From Planctomycetaceae bacterium (GTDB lineage: Bacteria; Planctomycetota; Planctomycetia; Planctomycetales; Planctomycetaceae), in assembly GCA_021732845.1 (NCBI GenBank), contig JAKFUF010000075.1:1-45302 (forward strand): DNA of 45,302 nucleotides, in the 5' to 3' direction. Under the pieces are notes generated by a model. It saw nothing but the letters and a program-made list of their open reading frames with translations, did no database searches and was not told the origin of the DNA. Below are positions 1-8,766 of the stretch, one piece after another. Each line of letters opens with the position of its first letter. Within the stretch, counting starts at the first letter, position 1. A program made the translations under genes and the position numbers.

Positions 1-131
1 CCCATATGCCCACCGCCGCTGTGCCCACCGCCGCTGTGCCCGCCACCGTGATGTTGTGCCTGAAGCGGGGTCTGCGCAAGCGTCAAGGCGAGCGTCGCGG
101 CGAGTGCGAACGAAATTCGAGACTTCGACAT
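1..131 (-). CDS. Secreted His/Gly-rich protein, N-terminal part only (runs off the left edge)
   Basis: The minus strand opens with ATG at 129-131 and stays open to the window edge (43 codons). The first 26 residues form a clear Sec signal peptide: MSKSR, then a hydrophobic stretch (ISFALAATLALTLA), then a likely cleavage after PLQA-Q. The mature start is QHHGGGHSGGGHSGGGHMG, a GGGHS repeat that could bind metal. An AAGGA ribosome-binding site lies about 8 nt upstream of the ATG. The repeat makes the DNA periodic here. The rest of the protein is outside the window, so no family can be given. The start and signal peptide are seen directly; metal binding is inference. Confidence 0.7.
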   Translation of the reverse strand, partial: MSKSRISFALAATLALTLAQTPLQAQHHGGGHSGGGHSGGGHM

Positions 132-405
132 GGTGCGTCCTTTGACACAGGCATGGGGGACTTCACGTGCAATTATACACCGTTCCGATTTGATGCATGG
201 ACGGCGGGGCCATGCCCAAGCGCTCAAGCAGATCGGCCATTCCTCGTCAGACACGGAGCCGGACCGGGAATTCGCGATTTTTTGCCCATCGACGCAGAAC
301 GGCAGCGATCGCAAGATTGCGAAGAATTAATAACGCGAGGCGGGCGACGGAGAGCCGCCCCCATGGCCACATGGGAACGACACGTTGGCACCAGCTCGCG
401 CAGAG

Positions 406-1470
406 TCACTCGCGCCACAATTTCTTCAGCGGCACCACCGCCCCGCTTTGGGCTTTGCTGTCCTCCGCCGCCTGCATGACAGCGAAGATCTCCAGCGTTT
501 CTTCGGCACTGACCGGCGGCGGGCCGCCCTTCAGGAACTTGGCGATCTCGATCGCCAGACCTTCGTACCCCACGTACTTGTCGTCGGTCGGGACCACCCC
601 CTTGACCGGGACGCCATGCCCATAGATTCCCGCCGTCGAGACCCCCTTGTCGCCAAACACCGTGGCACTGTATTTCACCGCTCCATCCTTGATGCCGCGG
701 TACGTCGCCAGCCGGCCGTCCTTCCAGACCAGCGTCATCGATTCGGCGGTGGGGGTCGAAGTGCAGGAAACGGTGGCGACGCCCGGCCCCATGATCGTGT
801 ACAGCGTTTCAATGCTGTGCAGCGGCCGTGTGAACTTGTCGGCCTCCGGCGCGTTGACGGCGTAGCCACCGTAGACATCGCAGCCGAGGACGCGGCCGAC
901 TTCCGGGTGGTTCCGCATGCCGCTGAATCCGGTGCTGTAACGGTGCTGCGAACTGCTCCAGCAGGGCGTCTTGGTTTCCTGCGACAGTTTGAGAATCGCC
1001 ACGGCATCGGCCGGATTCGAAGCCAAAGGCCGGCTGATGAACAGCCGCTTGCCAGCCTTGAGCACGGCCGTCGCCTGCGGCAGATGCAGCCGGCCGTCCA
1101 TGCTGTAGATCATCACGGCGTCGCACCGCTTCAGCAGCTCGTCGACGGAATCGACCATCTCAATCGGCGGGACCGCGTCCTTGGGATCCTTGGGACTCTG
1201 GTACATCTGCAGCAACTGCTTCTTCCACTGGCTGACCAGATTCGCGCTGTCGGGATAGTCGTCGCTGCCAATGGGGTACGCCGCCACGACGCGCACGCCT
1301 TCAAACACTCCTTCCGCATGCGGGCGGTTGAGGAACTCGGTGTAAGCCACGGAACCGAAGTTGTCGATCCCCAGAATCCCCACCTTCACCGGCTCGGCGG
1401 CACGCGTTGCTGCGGTGATGCTGAAGACTGCCCACAGACACAGAATCGACCAGATCAGACGCCGTTGCAT
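406..1470 (-). CDS. Secreted Gfo/Idh/MocA-like oxidoreductase family protein
   Basis: A 354-residue protein with a Sec signal peptide (MQRRLIWSILCLWAVFSITAATRA, cleavage near residue 24) followed by an N-terminal Rossmann-like NAD(P)-binding domain (VKVGILGIDNFG, about residues 28-40). The region around residues 110-150 (CDAVMIYSMDGRLHLPQA, LKAGKRLFISRPLA) matches the usual Gfo/Idh/MocA layout, where a conserved EKP is often found; here the position reads SRP, so the classical lysine is missing. The glycine-rich loop is also atypical. Planctomycetes have many exported members of this family, usually of unknown sugar-derivative substrate. An AAGGA motif precedes the ATG. A redox role is therefore uncertain; a non-catalytic or divergent member is possible. 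Confidence 0.75.
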   Translation of the reverse strand: MQRRLIWSILCLWAVFSITAATRAAEPVKVGILGIDNFGSVAYTEFLNRPHAEGVFEGVRVVAAYPIGSDDYPDSANLVSQWKKQLLQMYQSPKDPKDAVPPIEMVDSVDELLKRCDAVMIYSMDGRLHLPQATAVLKAGKRLFISRPLASNPADAVAILKLSQETKTPCWSSSQHRYSTGFSGMRNHPEVGRVLGCDVYGGYAVNAPEADKFTRPLHSIETLYTIMGPGVATVSCTSTPTAESMTLVWKDGRLATYRGIKDGAVKYSATVFGDKGVSTAGIYGHGVPVKGVVPTDDKYVGYEGLAIEIAKFLKGGPPPVSAEETLEIFAVMQAAEDSKAQSGAVVPLKKLWRE

Positions 1471-1600
1471 GCGAGAATCCTTGAGAGTGCTGGTTGATGG
1501 TAGGGAGAATGGTCATGACGAGGGGCGGACGGATCGTCCTGCGGAATTTCACATTTGACGTGTCCGACAAAAGTCCATGATCTGATTTTGACGCAACTTC

Positions 1601-1704
1601 AGATTTCAGATTTCAAGTTGCCTTGCCGCGACATCACGCCTTCTGGGCGAGAATTACGCATTTCGTGGCTGTGAAATTTGAAATTTGAGATTTGAAATTG
1701 CCTT
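1601..1704. repeat. AT-rich intergenic repeat pair (GATTTnAAnTTGCCTT type)
   Basis: Between the Gfo/Idh gene and the MFS gene the sequence turns AT-rich and periodic. A 16-nt segment at 1609-1624 (GATTTCAAGTTGCCTT) recurs at 1689-1704 with two differences, and each copy is preceded by further short ATTTCA/ATTTGA units. The spacer between them (about 1625-1672) is ordinary sequence. It carries no plausible gene. It looks like a dispersed intergenic repeat family; copies elsewhere in the genome cannot be seen from here. Confidence 0.55.
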
Positions 1705-1737
1705 CGTTTTCGCGTGCGGCGATTGGCGATCTTGATG

Positions 1738-3081
1738 TCAGTCCGCCGGCCCTGCCGAGGGCGGGGCATTTTCATTCGGCAGTTCCGGCAGGAGCCACGC
1801 GACAAGCGCCGCGGGAACGAAGAGGAATCCAGCGTAGAACATCGCCAGCCGGCTGTCGCCGACCTTGGTGAACAGTCCGAAGAAGACGATGCCAACCGCG
1901 GAGGCGATGCGGCCGATGTTGTAGCAGAACCCCGCGCCGGTGGTCCGCAGCAGCGTGGGGAACAGCGGCGGCAGGTACATGGTAAACAGCGCGAACACCC
2001 CCTGGCAGAGGCTGATGCAGATCAGACCGTTCCGCAGTTCCGCATGATCCCGTGGCTCACTGTAGGTGAGGGTCATCGACAGGAAGTACCCAATGCACAG
2101 CAGGGCAATCGCCCGGCGGTATCCAATGAACCGGGCGATCAAAGCCGCGATGAAGTTCCCCACGATCGAAACCAACATCACCAGCCAGCCCGTCTGCACC
2201 ACGAGCACATCAATCGCATCCTTGCTCAAGCCCTCCGCCTTGGCCAGACTGCGAAGCTGCTGCAAGTACCAAAAGGCGAATGCCCAATGGGCGGAAAGCG
2301 CCAGGGCGCAGACGGTCAGCGTCAACAGGGTGATCCGCCGGACCGGCCCGCGAAACAGGTCGGCAAAATCAGTGCCACTGCGCCTCTCGCCCACCTCCAG
2401 CACTGGGTTCGGCTGGCGGGCCTGCTCCCACTCCTCGGTTTCAGGAACGGCATAGCGGATCCACAGGGTGAGGAACGCTGGCAGCACCCCCACCAGAAAG
2501 ATATACCGCGGCGGCAGGGTGTGCAGCATCAAATGCGCCAGTCCCGCGAGCATGAACCCCAGGTTGACTCCGGTCTGCAGCACGGCCGCCATCCATGGCC
2601 GCCAGCGGCGCGGCCAGGTCTCCGACAGCAGCGCCGCCCCCACCGCCCATTCGCCGCCGATCCCCAGCGCGGCCAGAAAGCGGAAGATCATCAACTGCCA
2701 CCAGGTCTGGGCAAAAAACGAGAGGCCGGTGAACAGGGCGTAAGTGAGGATGGTGAGATTCAGCGCGCGGCTGCGGCCGAGCTTGTCGGCCACGCGGCCG
2801 AAGAAGCCACCACCCAGCGCCCAGCCGACCATGAAGGCCGCCTGGATCCAGGAAGAATAGTAGCTGACGCGCGGATCGTTTTGATCGTTGGCTCCCACCA
2901 GTTCCACGACGAACGGCGTGGCCACCAGCACATACAACTGAATGTCCAGTCCGTCGAACAGCCAGCCGAGCCACGCGGCGATGCCAGACTTCCACTGGTG
3001 CGCCGACAGATCCCGCAGATGGACTGCTTCGGGCATTCCAGCAGCGCGCGACGGCGCGGGGGAGGCAGGTTCATTGTCCAT
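1738..3081 (-). CDS. MFS transporter (12 transmembrane segments)
   Basis: About 447 residues from the ATG at 3081 (MDNEPASP). The frame is open further upstream, but that part (about 60 residues) is hydrophilic, unlike a transporter N-terminus, and would run into the divergent gene at 3246. The body shows a major facilitator layout: a first helix with WLGWLFDGLDIQLY, then the loop motif between helices 2 and 3 (GRVADKLGRSRAL), then GGEWAVGAALLSETWP typical of the sugar/organic-acid:H+ symporter branch, and a second half with RFIGYRRAIALL. The substrate cannot be assigned. The gene is monocistronic and reads away from the small gene at 3246. Confidence 0.85.
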   Translation of the reverse strand: MDNEPASPAPSRAAGMPEAVHLRDLSAHQWKSGIAAWLGWLFDGLDIQLYVLVATPFVVELVGANDQNDPRVSYYSSWIQAAFMVGWALGGGFFGRVADKLGRSRALNLTILTYALFTGLSFFAQTWWQLMIFRFLAALGIGGEWAVGAALLSETWPRRWRPWMAAVLQTGVNLGFMLAGLAHLMLHTLPPRYIFLVGVLPAFLTLWIRYAVPETEEWEQARQPNPVLEVGERRSGTDFADLFRGPVRRITLLTLTVCALALSAHWAFAFWYLQQLRSLAKAEGLSKDAIDVLVVQTGWLVMLVSIVGNFIAALIARFIGYRRAIALLCIGYFLSMTLTYSEPRDHAELRNGLICISLCQGVFALFTMYLPPLFPTLLRTTGAGFCYNIGRIASAVGIVFFGLFTKVGDSRLAMFYAGFLFVPAALVAWLLPELPNENAPPSAGPAD

Positions 3082-3245
3082 CAGGGCTGGCCGTGTGCGG
3101 TTTGGACCGGGGATCGAATTGTCCTTCCCCCTTGGCGGGGACGACATACAATATCGCTTGGACCAAAGGTTTGATAATGAGTTTTCCACCCGCCCCGGCT
3201 GTTCCCACCTGCATTGAAAATGCGTCATCACGGACAAGGCCGACC

Positions 3246-3566
3246 ATGACGCACCCGGCACTGACCGAACTGCTGCTGCACCTGCGCTCCACGACCGGCA
3301 TCCAACTCCATGTTCAGCCTTCTCCCGCAGCCGACCAGTTGGTGCTGCAGGTCGGGGATCAACCGGATGCCGTGGTGGGGATCACGCTCCGCGATGAGCG
3401 TCCGTCGTATCGCGTCTCGTATCCCAAATTGATCATCAAGCGCAGCGGCGACCAGCTGGTCGATTGTGTGCAGGCCGACGATGTGCTGATCGGTGGTGTG
3501 ATCTGGATCGTGAAACAACTCGCGAAGCATGGCATGGTGGTTCCCGAGAGCGTGGACAGACCCTGA
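3246..3566 (+). CDS. Small conserved-looking hypothetical protein
   Basis: A 106-residue soluble protein beginning MTHPALTELLLHLR. I chose the ATG at 3246 because an AAGG motif lies about 8 nt upstream and the preceding codons look non-coding. It has a regular alternation of strands (GIQLHVQPS, QLVLQVGDQ, AVVGITLRDE, SYRVSYPKLII) and ends in a helix (GVIWIVKQLAKHGM), suggesting a compact alpha/beta fold. I recognise no family. It is divergent from the MFS gene with a 164-bp gap that would hold both promoters. Confidence 0.5.
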   Translation: MTHPALTELLLHLRSTTGIQLHVQPSPAADQLVLQVGDQPDAVVGITLRDERPSYRVSYPKLIIKRSGDQLVDCVQADDVLIGGVIWIVKQLAKHGMVVPESVDRP

Positions 3567-3654
3567 AAAGCCGCATTCAATGCGCGAGCCGGAGTCTGTG
3601 CAAAACTCCAGCCGTTTCAAAATCTGAATTTCTGCTGACCCCGCAGGAATATGA

Positions 3655-3684
3655 ACCGCAGGGGACGCAGAGAGCCGCAGAGGA
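3655..3684. repeat. Three 10-bp units of a CCGCAGAGGA-type repeat
   Basis: Three consecutive decamers, accgcagggg, acgcagagag and ccgcagagga, lie in the 140-bp space between the small gene and the end of the DUF1552 gene. Short degenerate decamer arrays of this kind recur in intergenic DNA of planctomycetes and other environmental bacteria. No function is implied. Confidence 0.5.
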
Positions 3685-3708
3685 AAACCGAGGATCATCC
3701 GCAGCTGC

Positions 3709-5013
3709 TCAGGTTTTGAAATCCAGTCCGGTCAGCGTCCCGGTACTCGACCCGAACTGATCCTGTTCGATTCCCAAGCGCTGCAGCATGCTCACATAGA
3801 GGTTGCTCAGCGGCGGGCCGTTGTCGGGATTGAACGCCAGGTGCTGGCCATGGCGGAAGCCACCGCCGGCGAGCAGAACGGGCAGGTTTCTGGTCGAATG
3901 CGTGCCGGCGTTGCCCAGGTTGCTGCTGAAGAACACCGTGGTGCGGTCCAGCAGCGTTTCACCCTGTTCGGTGGTGGACTTCAGTTTTTGGAGCAGTTCC
4001 TGCACGGTCTTCATCAGTTCCAACTCCACCTTCATCAACTGCGCGATCTTGGCGGGATCCTGCCCATGGTGGGACAGGTCGTGGTGCCCCAGCGCGACCC
4101 CCGGAATCGGCGGCACGAGGCTGGTTCCAAGCAGCAGCAGCGTGATGAGCCGCGTGGAATCGGTCTGCAGGGCCAGGTGGATCAGGTCAAACATCAGCCG
4201 GTTCTTGCCAATAAAGTCCGCCGGGTTGAGGTTGTTCTGCGGCGGTTTGGCGTCAACCTTCGGTTTGGGCTTTTTGGACCATTGTTCGGCCGTGACCATG
4301 CGTTGTTCGAGTTCGCGGACGCTGGTGAAGTACTCGTCGAGTTTTTCCCGGTCGCGCATTCCCAGAGAGGGTTGCAGTTTTCGGGCTCGTTCACGAACCG
4401 CGTCCAGCACGCTTTGCCCGTCACTCAGCCGTCTGGCCTGGGCCTCGACTTCGTCCGGACGGCCTTCCAGGAACAGGCGGGCGAAGACTGTCGCCGGGAA
4501 GATGTCTGGCGGCACCAGCGCGCCGCTGCGAGTCCAGGACAGCCCGAACCCTTCGGCGGACAGCGACAACGCGGGAACGCGCGTCAGTCCGCCGATCCGC
4601 TCGGCAGCCCACTGATCCAGGGAGATGCTGTTCCGAAACCCCGCCCGCAGTTCCGGGTGTGGAGCCGCCGTGAGAAAACTGTAAATCGAGTCGTGGCTCG
4701 ACCCCACATCTGGATGCGACAACCCCGAAATGACCGTGAAGTCGTCGCGCAGCTCCTTCAGTGGCTCAAGGTACGGCGAGAGTTCATAGTCCTTGCCCGC
4801 AGCTTTGGGAAAGAAGTACGGCGGATGAACGCTCAATGGCGAGCAAATGCAGACCATCCGCCGCGGAGTGGCCTCCACTTCGCCAGCCCGCATCCGTGGC
4901 TGCAAGCCTTCCAAAAAGGGGAGAGCCACGGTCACTCCGGCGGCCCGCAGAAAGTGACGCCGTGACAGGTGCGGCGCGGACTGAGAGGCGGACTCGGAGT
5001 GGGCGGGTTTCAT
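3709..5013 (-). CDS. DUF1552 family protein with Tat signal
   Basis: About 434 residues from the ATG at 5013 (MKPAHSES). A twin-arginine signal (SRRHFLRAAGVTVALPFLEG, about residues 17-36) implies folded export across the cytoplasmic membrane. The mature part has the family features PRRMVCICSPLSVHPPYFFPK, then FTVISGLSHPDVGSSHDS, and GVALGHHDLSHHGQDPAK with its cluster of histidines. The family has no proven reaction. In planctomycetes it almost always sits beside a DUF1592 protein, as here (6001-8472), so the two probably work on one task in the periplasm-like space. The frame continues upstream of the chosen ATG, but the Tat signal would then be too far from the N-terminus. Confidence 0.85.
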   Translation of the reverse strand: MKPAHSESASQSAPHLSRRHFLRAAGVTVALPFLEGLQPRMRAGEVEATPRRMVCICSPLSVHPPYFFPKAAGKDYELSPYLEPLKELRDDFTVISGLSHPDVGSSHDSIYSFLTAAPHPELRAGFRNSISLDQWAAERIGGLTRVPALSLSAEGFGLSWTRSGALVPPDIFPATVFARLFLEGRPDEVEAQARRLSDGQSVLDAVRERARKLQPSLGMRDREKLDEYFTSVRELEQRMVTAEQWSKKPKPKVDAKPPQNNLNPADFIGKNRLMFDLIHLALQTDSTRLITLLLLGTSLVPPIPGVALGHHDLSHHGQDPAKIAQLMKVELELMKTVQELLQKLKSTTEQGETLLDRTTVFFSSNLGNAGTHSTRNLPVLLAGGGFRHGQHLAFNPDNGPPLSNLYVSMLQRLGIEQDQFGSSTGTLTGLDFKT

Positions 5014-5092
5014 AGTCGGTCCCGGCAGTGAAGCTGACGACTCTGGGAATTCAGGAATGCGACGAAAGTAACGGGCGGTTGAATTAACAGTA

Positions 5093-5827
5093 TTAGGGCC
5101 CGCAACCGATTGTGGATGAAACTGTGTATTCGACCGATCTCTCGACACGCCCGATCCACAACTCTACCACGACGACAAGCTGTCGCACCCCATCAGGGAA
5201 CATGAGCCGGTCCGTCAGTTCGAATACATCGTTAGTGCCCTCGCCAGATGAACTCAATTCTTGAGTCTCGATCGGCTGGCCGTTCTCGTCCTCGAAACGG
5301 AATCTGCAGACATCCCGCAGTTGCTGTTCATTTGCCTGCCGATGGAACTCGATTTCGAGCCCGCCATCGCCGTACTCGGACTGTTCCACCGACACGACCA
5401 TGAATTCCAGCCCACAGACTTTCGCCGTAGCCCCGGGTTTCGCTTCTACGACGGTCGACCGATGCGTCTCAGCACCCTCGGCAGTGGACAGCAAGATCCG
5501 ACCGGAAGCCGAAATTTGGCAGGCCGTCGCGGAGGGTGGAACTCGACCGTGAATCTCAAATAACCCAGCCTTGTGGTCTGTCGCCGGACCAACGGCTGAG
5601 TCTCCTCCTCCTTCTTGCAATAGGTTGCGGCCAGTGTCATCGCTCAAGGTAAACAACTCTGATTGGCCGGAATCTGTCCATATGCCAGTCACCAGTCGGT
5701 TCGTGGCGGTCACGATCACCGAGAGGCGGACGCCGGCTTCCTCGGGCCAAGGGCCAGCGAATTCGGCGTACTTGGATGACACAACGGAGAGCCGCGCTGG
5801 ATTGAAGAGAAACTCAATACGATTCAC
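5093..5827 (-). CDS. Hypothetical protein between the DUF1592 and DUF1552 genes
   Basis: A 244-residue protein starting with GTG at 5827 (MNRIEFLFNPARLSVVSSKYAEFAGPWPEE), with AAGGA about 9 nt upstream. There is no signal peptide or membrane segment. It looks beta-rich, with two similar-sized halves that each contain charged strands (RLSVIVTATNRLVTGIWTD; FMVVSVEQSEYGDGGLEIEF), and it ends in a cysteine-containing IGCGP. I do not recognise a family. Its codon use resembles the neighbours. It splits a pair usually found adjacent, so it is either an insertion or a lineage-specific operon member. The 173-bp gap upstream contains no convincing gene. Confidence 0.6.
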   Translation of the reverse strand: MNRIEFLFNPARLSVVSSKYAEFAGPWPEEAGVRLSVIVTATNRLVTGIWTDSGQSELFTLSDDTGRNLLQEGGGDSAVGPATDHKAGLFEIHGRVPPSATACQISASGRILLSTAEGAETHRSTVVEAKPGATAKVCGLEFMVVSVEQSEYGDGGLEIEFHRQANEQQLRDVCRFRFEDENGQPIETQELSSSGEGTNDVFELTDRLMFPDGVRQLVVVVELWIGRVERSVEYTVSSTIGCGP

Positions 5828-6000
5828 TGGCTTGGTCCTTGCAGCTAAACCTTCGCACGATACCGATCCCGCCTAACAACAAGATGGATTTCATCACCCG
5901 TGTCGCAGTGTCAGTTGATGATTCGTGAAATTCGTAAGATTCTTGGTTAACTTTCTGACCGTTCAATTCAAGCACGGTTTGCCGGACCTTGGCGGCGAAG

Positions 6001-8472
6001 TCACTTTGTCCGAAACAACTCGCTTTGAACGATTTCATGGATCAGCGTGCGAAAGCCATAGTTCTGGGCGCGGACACGCGCGACCAACGCGTCGATCTGG
6101 GTTTGGTCCGCCGCGTCGGGAGCCGCGCCGGTGGCGTAGGTTATCAGCTTGATCGCCAGGGCGCGGGCGATCTGGTCCTGATCGGCCAGCAGCAGTGCCT
6201 TGAGGTCGTCGATGTTGCTGAACCGGCGGCCGTCAGGCAGCACGTCTCCGGGTTCGACCGGCTTCCCGGACAGGTAGGGCATGCGCCGGCCATCCACGGT
6301 GACGGGCTTTCCATTGCCGCTGGTGCGGTAGTTCTCGCGCCAGCCCCCGATGACATCGAAACTCTCCAGGGCGAATCCGGGTGGGTCGATCTGCGCGTGG
6401 CAACTCGCACAGGATTCAATCTCGCGATGCTTGGCCAACTGCTCCCGAACGGTCGTGGCTCCGCGAATGTCGGGCTCCAGCGCCGAGACATTGTCAGGCG
6501 GGTTGGGAGGCCGCTGCCCCAGGATCCGTTCCAGCACCCAGACACCACGGGTGACCGGCGAGGTGCTTGTTCCGTTGGCCGTCACCTTCAGCACACTGGC
6601 CATGGTCAATAGGCCGCCCCGGTGGCTGTCCGGCGGCAGCGGGATCTTGCGAAACTCCCAGCCGTCGACGCCGGGAATGCCGTAGTGCATTGCCAGCCTC
6701 CCGTTCAGCATGGCGAAATCGGAGCTGACGAAGTTGGTCAGGCTCAGGTCGTTCTTCAACACCTCTTCGAAGAACAGGTTGGTCTCGCGAAGCATCGACG
6801 CCTTGAGCATGTCGTCGAACTCGGGGTACAGGATGTGGCTTGGCAGCGTGGCATCAATCTCGCGGAGTCCGAGCCACTGGCTGACGAAGTTCTCCGTGAA
6901 CGCCGTGGCTTTGGAGTCCTGGATCATCCGTTCGACCTGCTGGCGCAGCGTCGCGGGCTCTCCGAGCTTCTTCTGATCGGCGAGTGCCAGCAGTTCTGCG
7001 TCGGGCATTGTGCTCCACAGGAAGTACGACAGCCGGCTGGCGAGGGCGAAATCGTCGAGAGGACCCGGCACTTCACGGAGGAACAGGAACTCCGGAGAGA
7101 TCATCACGGCGCTGAGAGCCACGCGCACGGCACTTTCAAACGAGCGCTGTTCGGCCAGTTTGGCTTTGACCAGTTCCAGAAAAGGCTGCACATCCTCATC
7201 CGTCACCGCGCGGCGAAACGCGCGCTGGGTGAAGTTCCGCAGGATCCGTTCTGCGTCGTCCAGCGGCGACTCGGACACGACCTCCACCCGCTGGCTCTGG
7301 TTGTAAAGGGGAGCCGGCTTCTGCGGCAAGTCGCCGAAGATGCGGCGGTGGCTTTCCGGCGGCCAAGTGTCATTCAGTGGCCCCTCCACGTCGATCCACT
7401 GAACCGCCAGGCCGGGGCCTTTCCATTCTTTCGCCCCTGCTTTATGGACATGCTGCGCCGCCGCCAGCCCATAGGGCAACAGCCGGATCGTATTCCGCGC
7501 TTCCAGTGGGCGAATGAACTCCGTGACCGCCGGCGTATCGGCGGGAGCGTCGAAATATCCCACCAGATTCGTTCTCCCCGTCATCAGCATCAGCCCGGCA
7601 TCGAGCCGGTAGGTGACCGGTTTTCCAGCACTTTGATGACCGCTGGCCGAAATGCGAAAGCGGTACTGGCCCCGGTCCGGCGGGTAGAACTGGTTCAATT
7701 GGAGGCTCTGCCAGGGTGACGACGTCAAGGAGACCACGTCGTCCTCCCGCACGAGATACACATCTTCGCTGGGCTTCTTGACCGTGCGTTCGTCGTGGAT
7801 CCGATACCGCTGCTTGATGACCCGTGGCTGCGGTCCGTTGGCGATCGCCAGGCTGAGTGCCTTGTCGGCCGCTTCCAGATACCGTTCCATCAAGAACGAC
7901 GATGTATGCAGCGCCTCGCCGACGTTGTCGAAGCCACCGGCCGAAGCATCGGGCGGAAGCAGGTCTTGCAGATACGTTTCCACTCCCAGCAGGTCGCGGA
8001 CGGTGTTTTCATACTCGACCCGGTTCAACCGCCGCAGGACCACCCGGCCTTCCGCTGCGCGCCGCGCGGCATCGGCAGCCACGAACTGTGCGGCGATCCA
8101 TTCCTGAATGGACTGCAATTCTTCCTCAGCGGGCCGGGGTTCACCCTTCGGCGGCATCGTGCCGGCCTTGAGATGTTTCAGCAGTTTTTCCCAAGAGCTA
8201 CGGATGGCCGGCGGGGTCATGTCCGCCGAGAGCCCACCGATCCGAAAGTCACGTTTGGGCGTGTCGTCGCCGTGACAGTCCACACAGTATTTGGCGAACA
8301 CCGGGCGGATCTTCTGCTCGTAATCCTTGGTGGCTGATGGAGCTTCGAGGGGGGCGGCGTGGCTCTGGCCGGACGTGAGCCACACGCTCAGCAACATCGC
8401 CCCGAAGAGGGCTGATGCTCTCGGACTGGCCTGTGTCAAAGTGAGCGTTGGCAATGATTCTCCGCTGGCCAT
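6001..8472 (-). CDS. DUF1592 protein with planctomycete cytochrome c motifs
   Basis: About 823 residues from the ATG at 8472, chosen because it gives a normal signal peptide (ASALFGAMLLSVWLTSGQSHA). Domains in order: a PSCyt1-type haem motif (YCVDCH), DUF1587 (LRRLNRVEYENTVRDLLGVE), a carbohydrate-binding-like middle region, DUF1595 (ILRNFTQRAFRRAVTDEDV), DUF1592 (LASRLSYFLWSTMPDAELL), DUF1588 with a second haem motif (CASCH), and DUF1585 at the C-terminus (ALAIKLITYATG). Both CxxCH haem-binding sites are intact. The protein is exported and probably transfers electrons in the planctomycete periplasm; the substrate is unknown. It is the first gene of the leftward set that ends with DUF1552. 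Confidence 0.9.
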   Translation of the reverse strand: MASGESLPTLTLTQASPRASALFGAMLLSVWLTSGQSHAAPLEAPSATKDYEQKIRPVFAKYCVDCHGDDTPKRDFRIGGLSADMTPPAIRSSWEKLLKHLKAGTMPPKGEPRPAEEELQSIQEWIAAQFVAADAARRAAEGRVVLRRLNRVEYENTVRDLLGVETYLQDLLPPDASAGGFDNVGEALHTSSFLMERYLEAADKALSLAIANGPQPRVIKQRYRIHDERTVKKPSEDVYLVREDDVVSLTSSPWQSLQLNQFYPPDRGQYRFRISASGHQSAGKPVTYRLDAGLMLMTGRTNLVGYFDAPADTPAVTEFIRPLEARNTIRLLPYGLAAAQHVHKAGAKEWKGPGLAVQWIDVEGPLNDTWPPESHRRIFGDLPQKPAPLYNQSQRVEVVSESPLDDAERILRNFTQRAFRRAVTDEDVQPFLELVKAKLAEQRSFESAVRVALSAVMISPEFLFLREVPGPLDDFALASRLSYFLWSTMPDAELLALADQKKLGEPATLRQQVERMIQDSKATAFTENFVSQWLGLREIDATLPSHILYPEFDDMLKASMLRETNLFFEEVLKNDLSLTNFVSSDFAMLNGRLAMHYGIPGVDGWEFRKIPLPPDSHRGGLLTMASVLKVTANGTSTSPVTRGVWVLERILGQRPPNPPDNVSALEPDIRGATTVREQLAKHREIESCASCHAQIDPPGFALESFDVIGGWRENYRTSGNGKPVTVDGRRMPYLSGKPVEPGDVLPDGRRFSNIDDLKALLLADQDQIARALAIKLITYATGAAPDAADQTQIDALVARVRAQNYGFRTLIHEIVQSELFRTK

Positions 8473-8766
8473 GAGAAATCCCTGAGCGCATCCCGGAACA
8501 GCCGAATCGGTTTCGACGATTGTGGCCTCGGTGTGCTGAAAGATGCAAGCAGCCGCGTGATCCGTGTGGGCCACTTTTTAATGGCTCATCACCCGACGCG
8601 TCAGTGGCCAGGTGTCCGTCGGTTGTGAAGTTGCACGCTTTCGACACGCCCTCCAAAAACGATCGGGGCGAGCGGTGGTCGTTGGTCGTTCGCTGGTGTT
8701 GGCAAGGCCGAAATTTGCTTTGTACGATTCGGGCCAGCTCTTCCCACCTCGCACCGAGATCCGCTC

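Noticed and set aside
385-1497. Plus-strand open frame of 370 codons
   Set aside because: It is the antisense shadow of the Gfo/Idh-type gene; its product is Arg/His-rich with no domain, whereas the minus strand has a signal peptide and Rossmann fold.
1714-3174. Plus-strand open frame of 486 codons opposite the MFS gene
   Set aside because: Composition rich in Gln/Arg/Gly/His without any domain; the minus strand encodes a clear 12-helix transporter.
5814-6038. Small minus-strand frame between DUF1592 and the unknown gene
   Set aside because: No ribosome-binding site, overlaps the DUF1592 3' end, no protein pattern.
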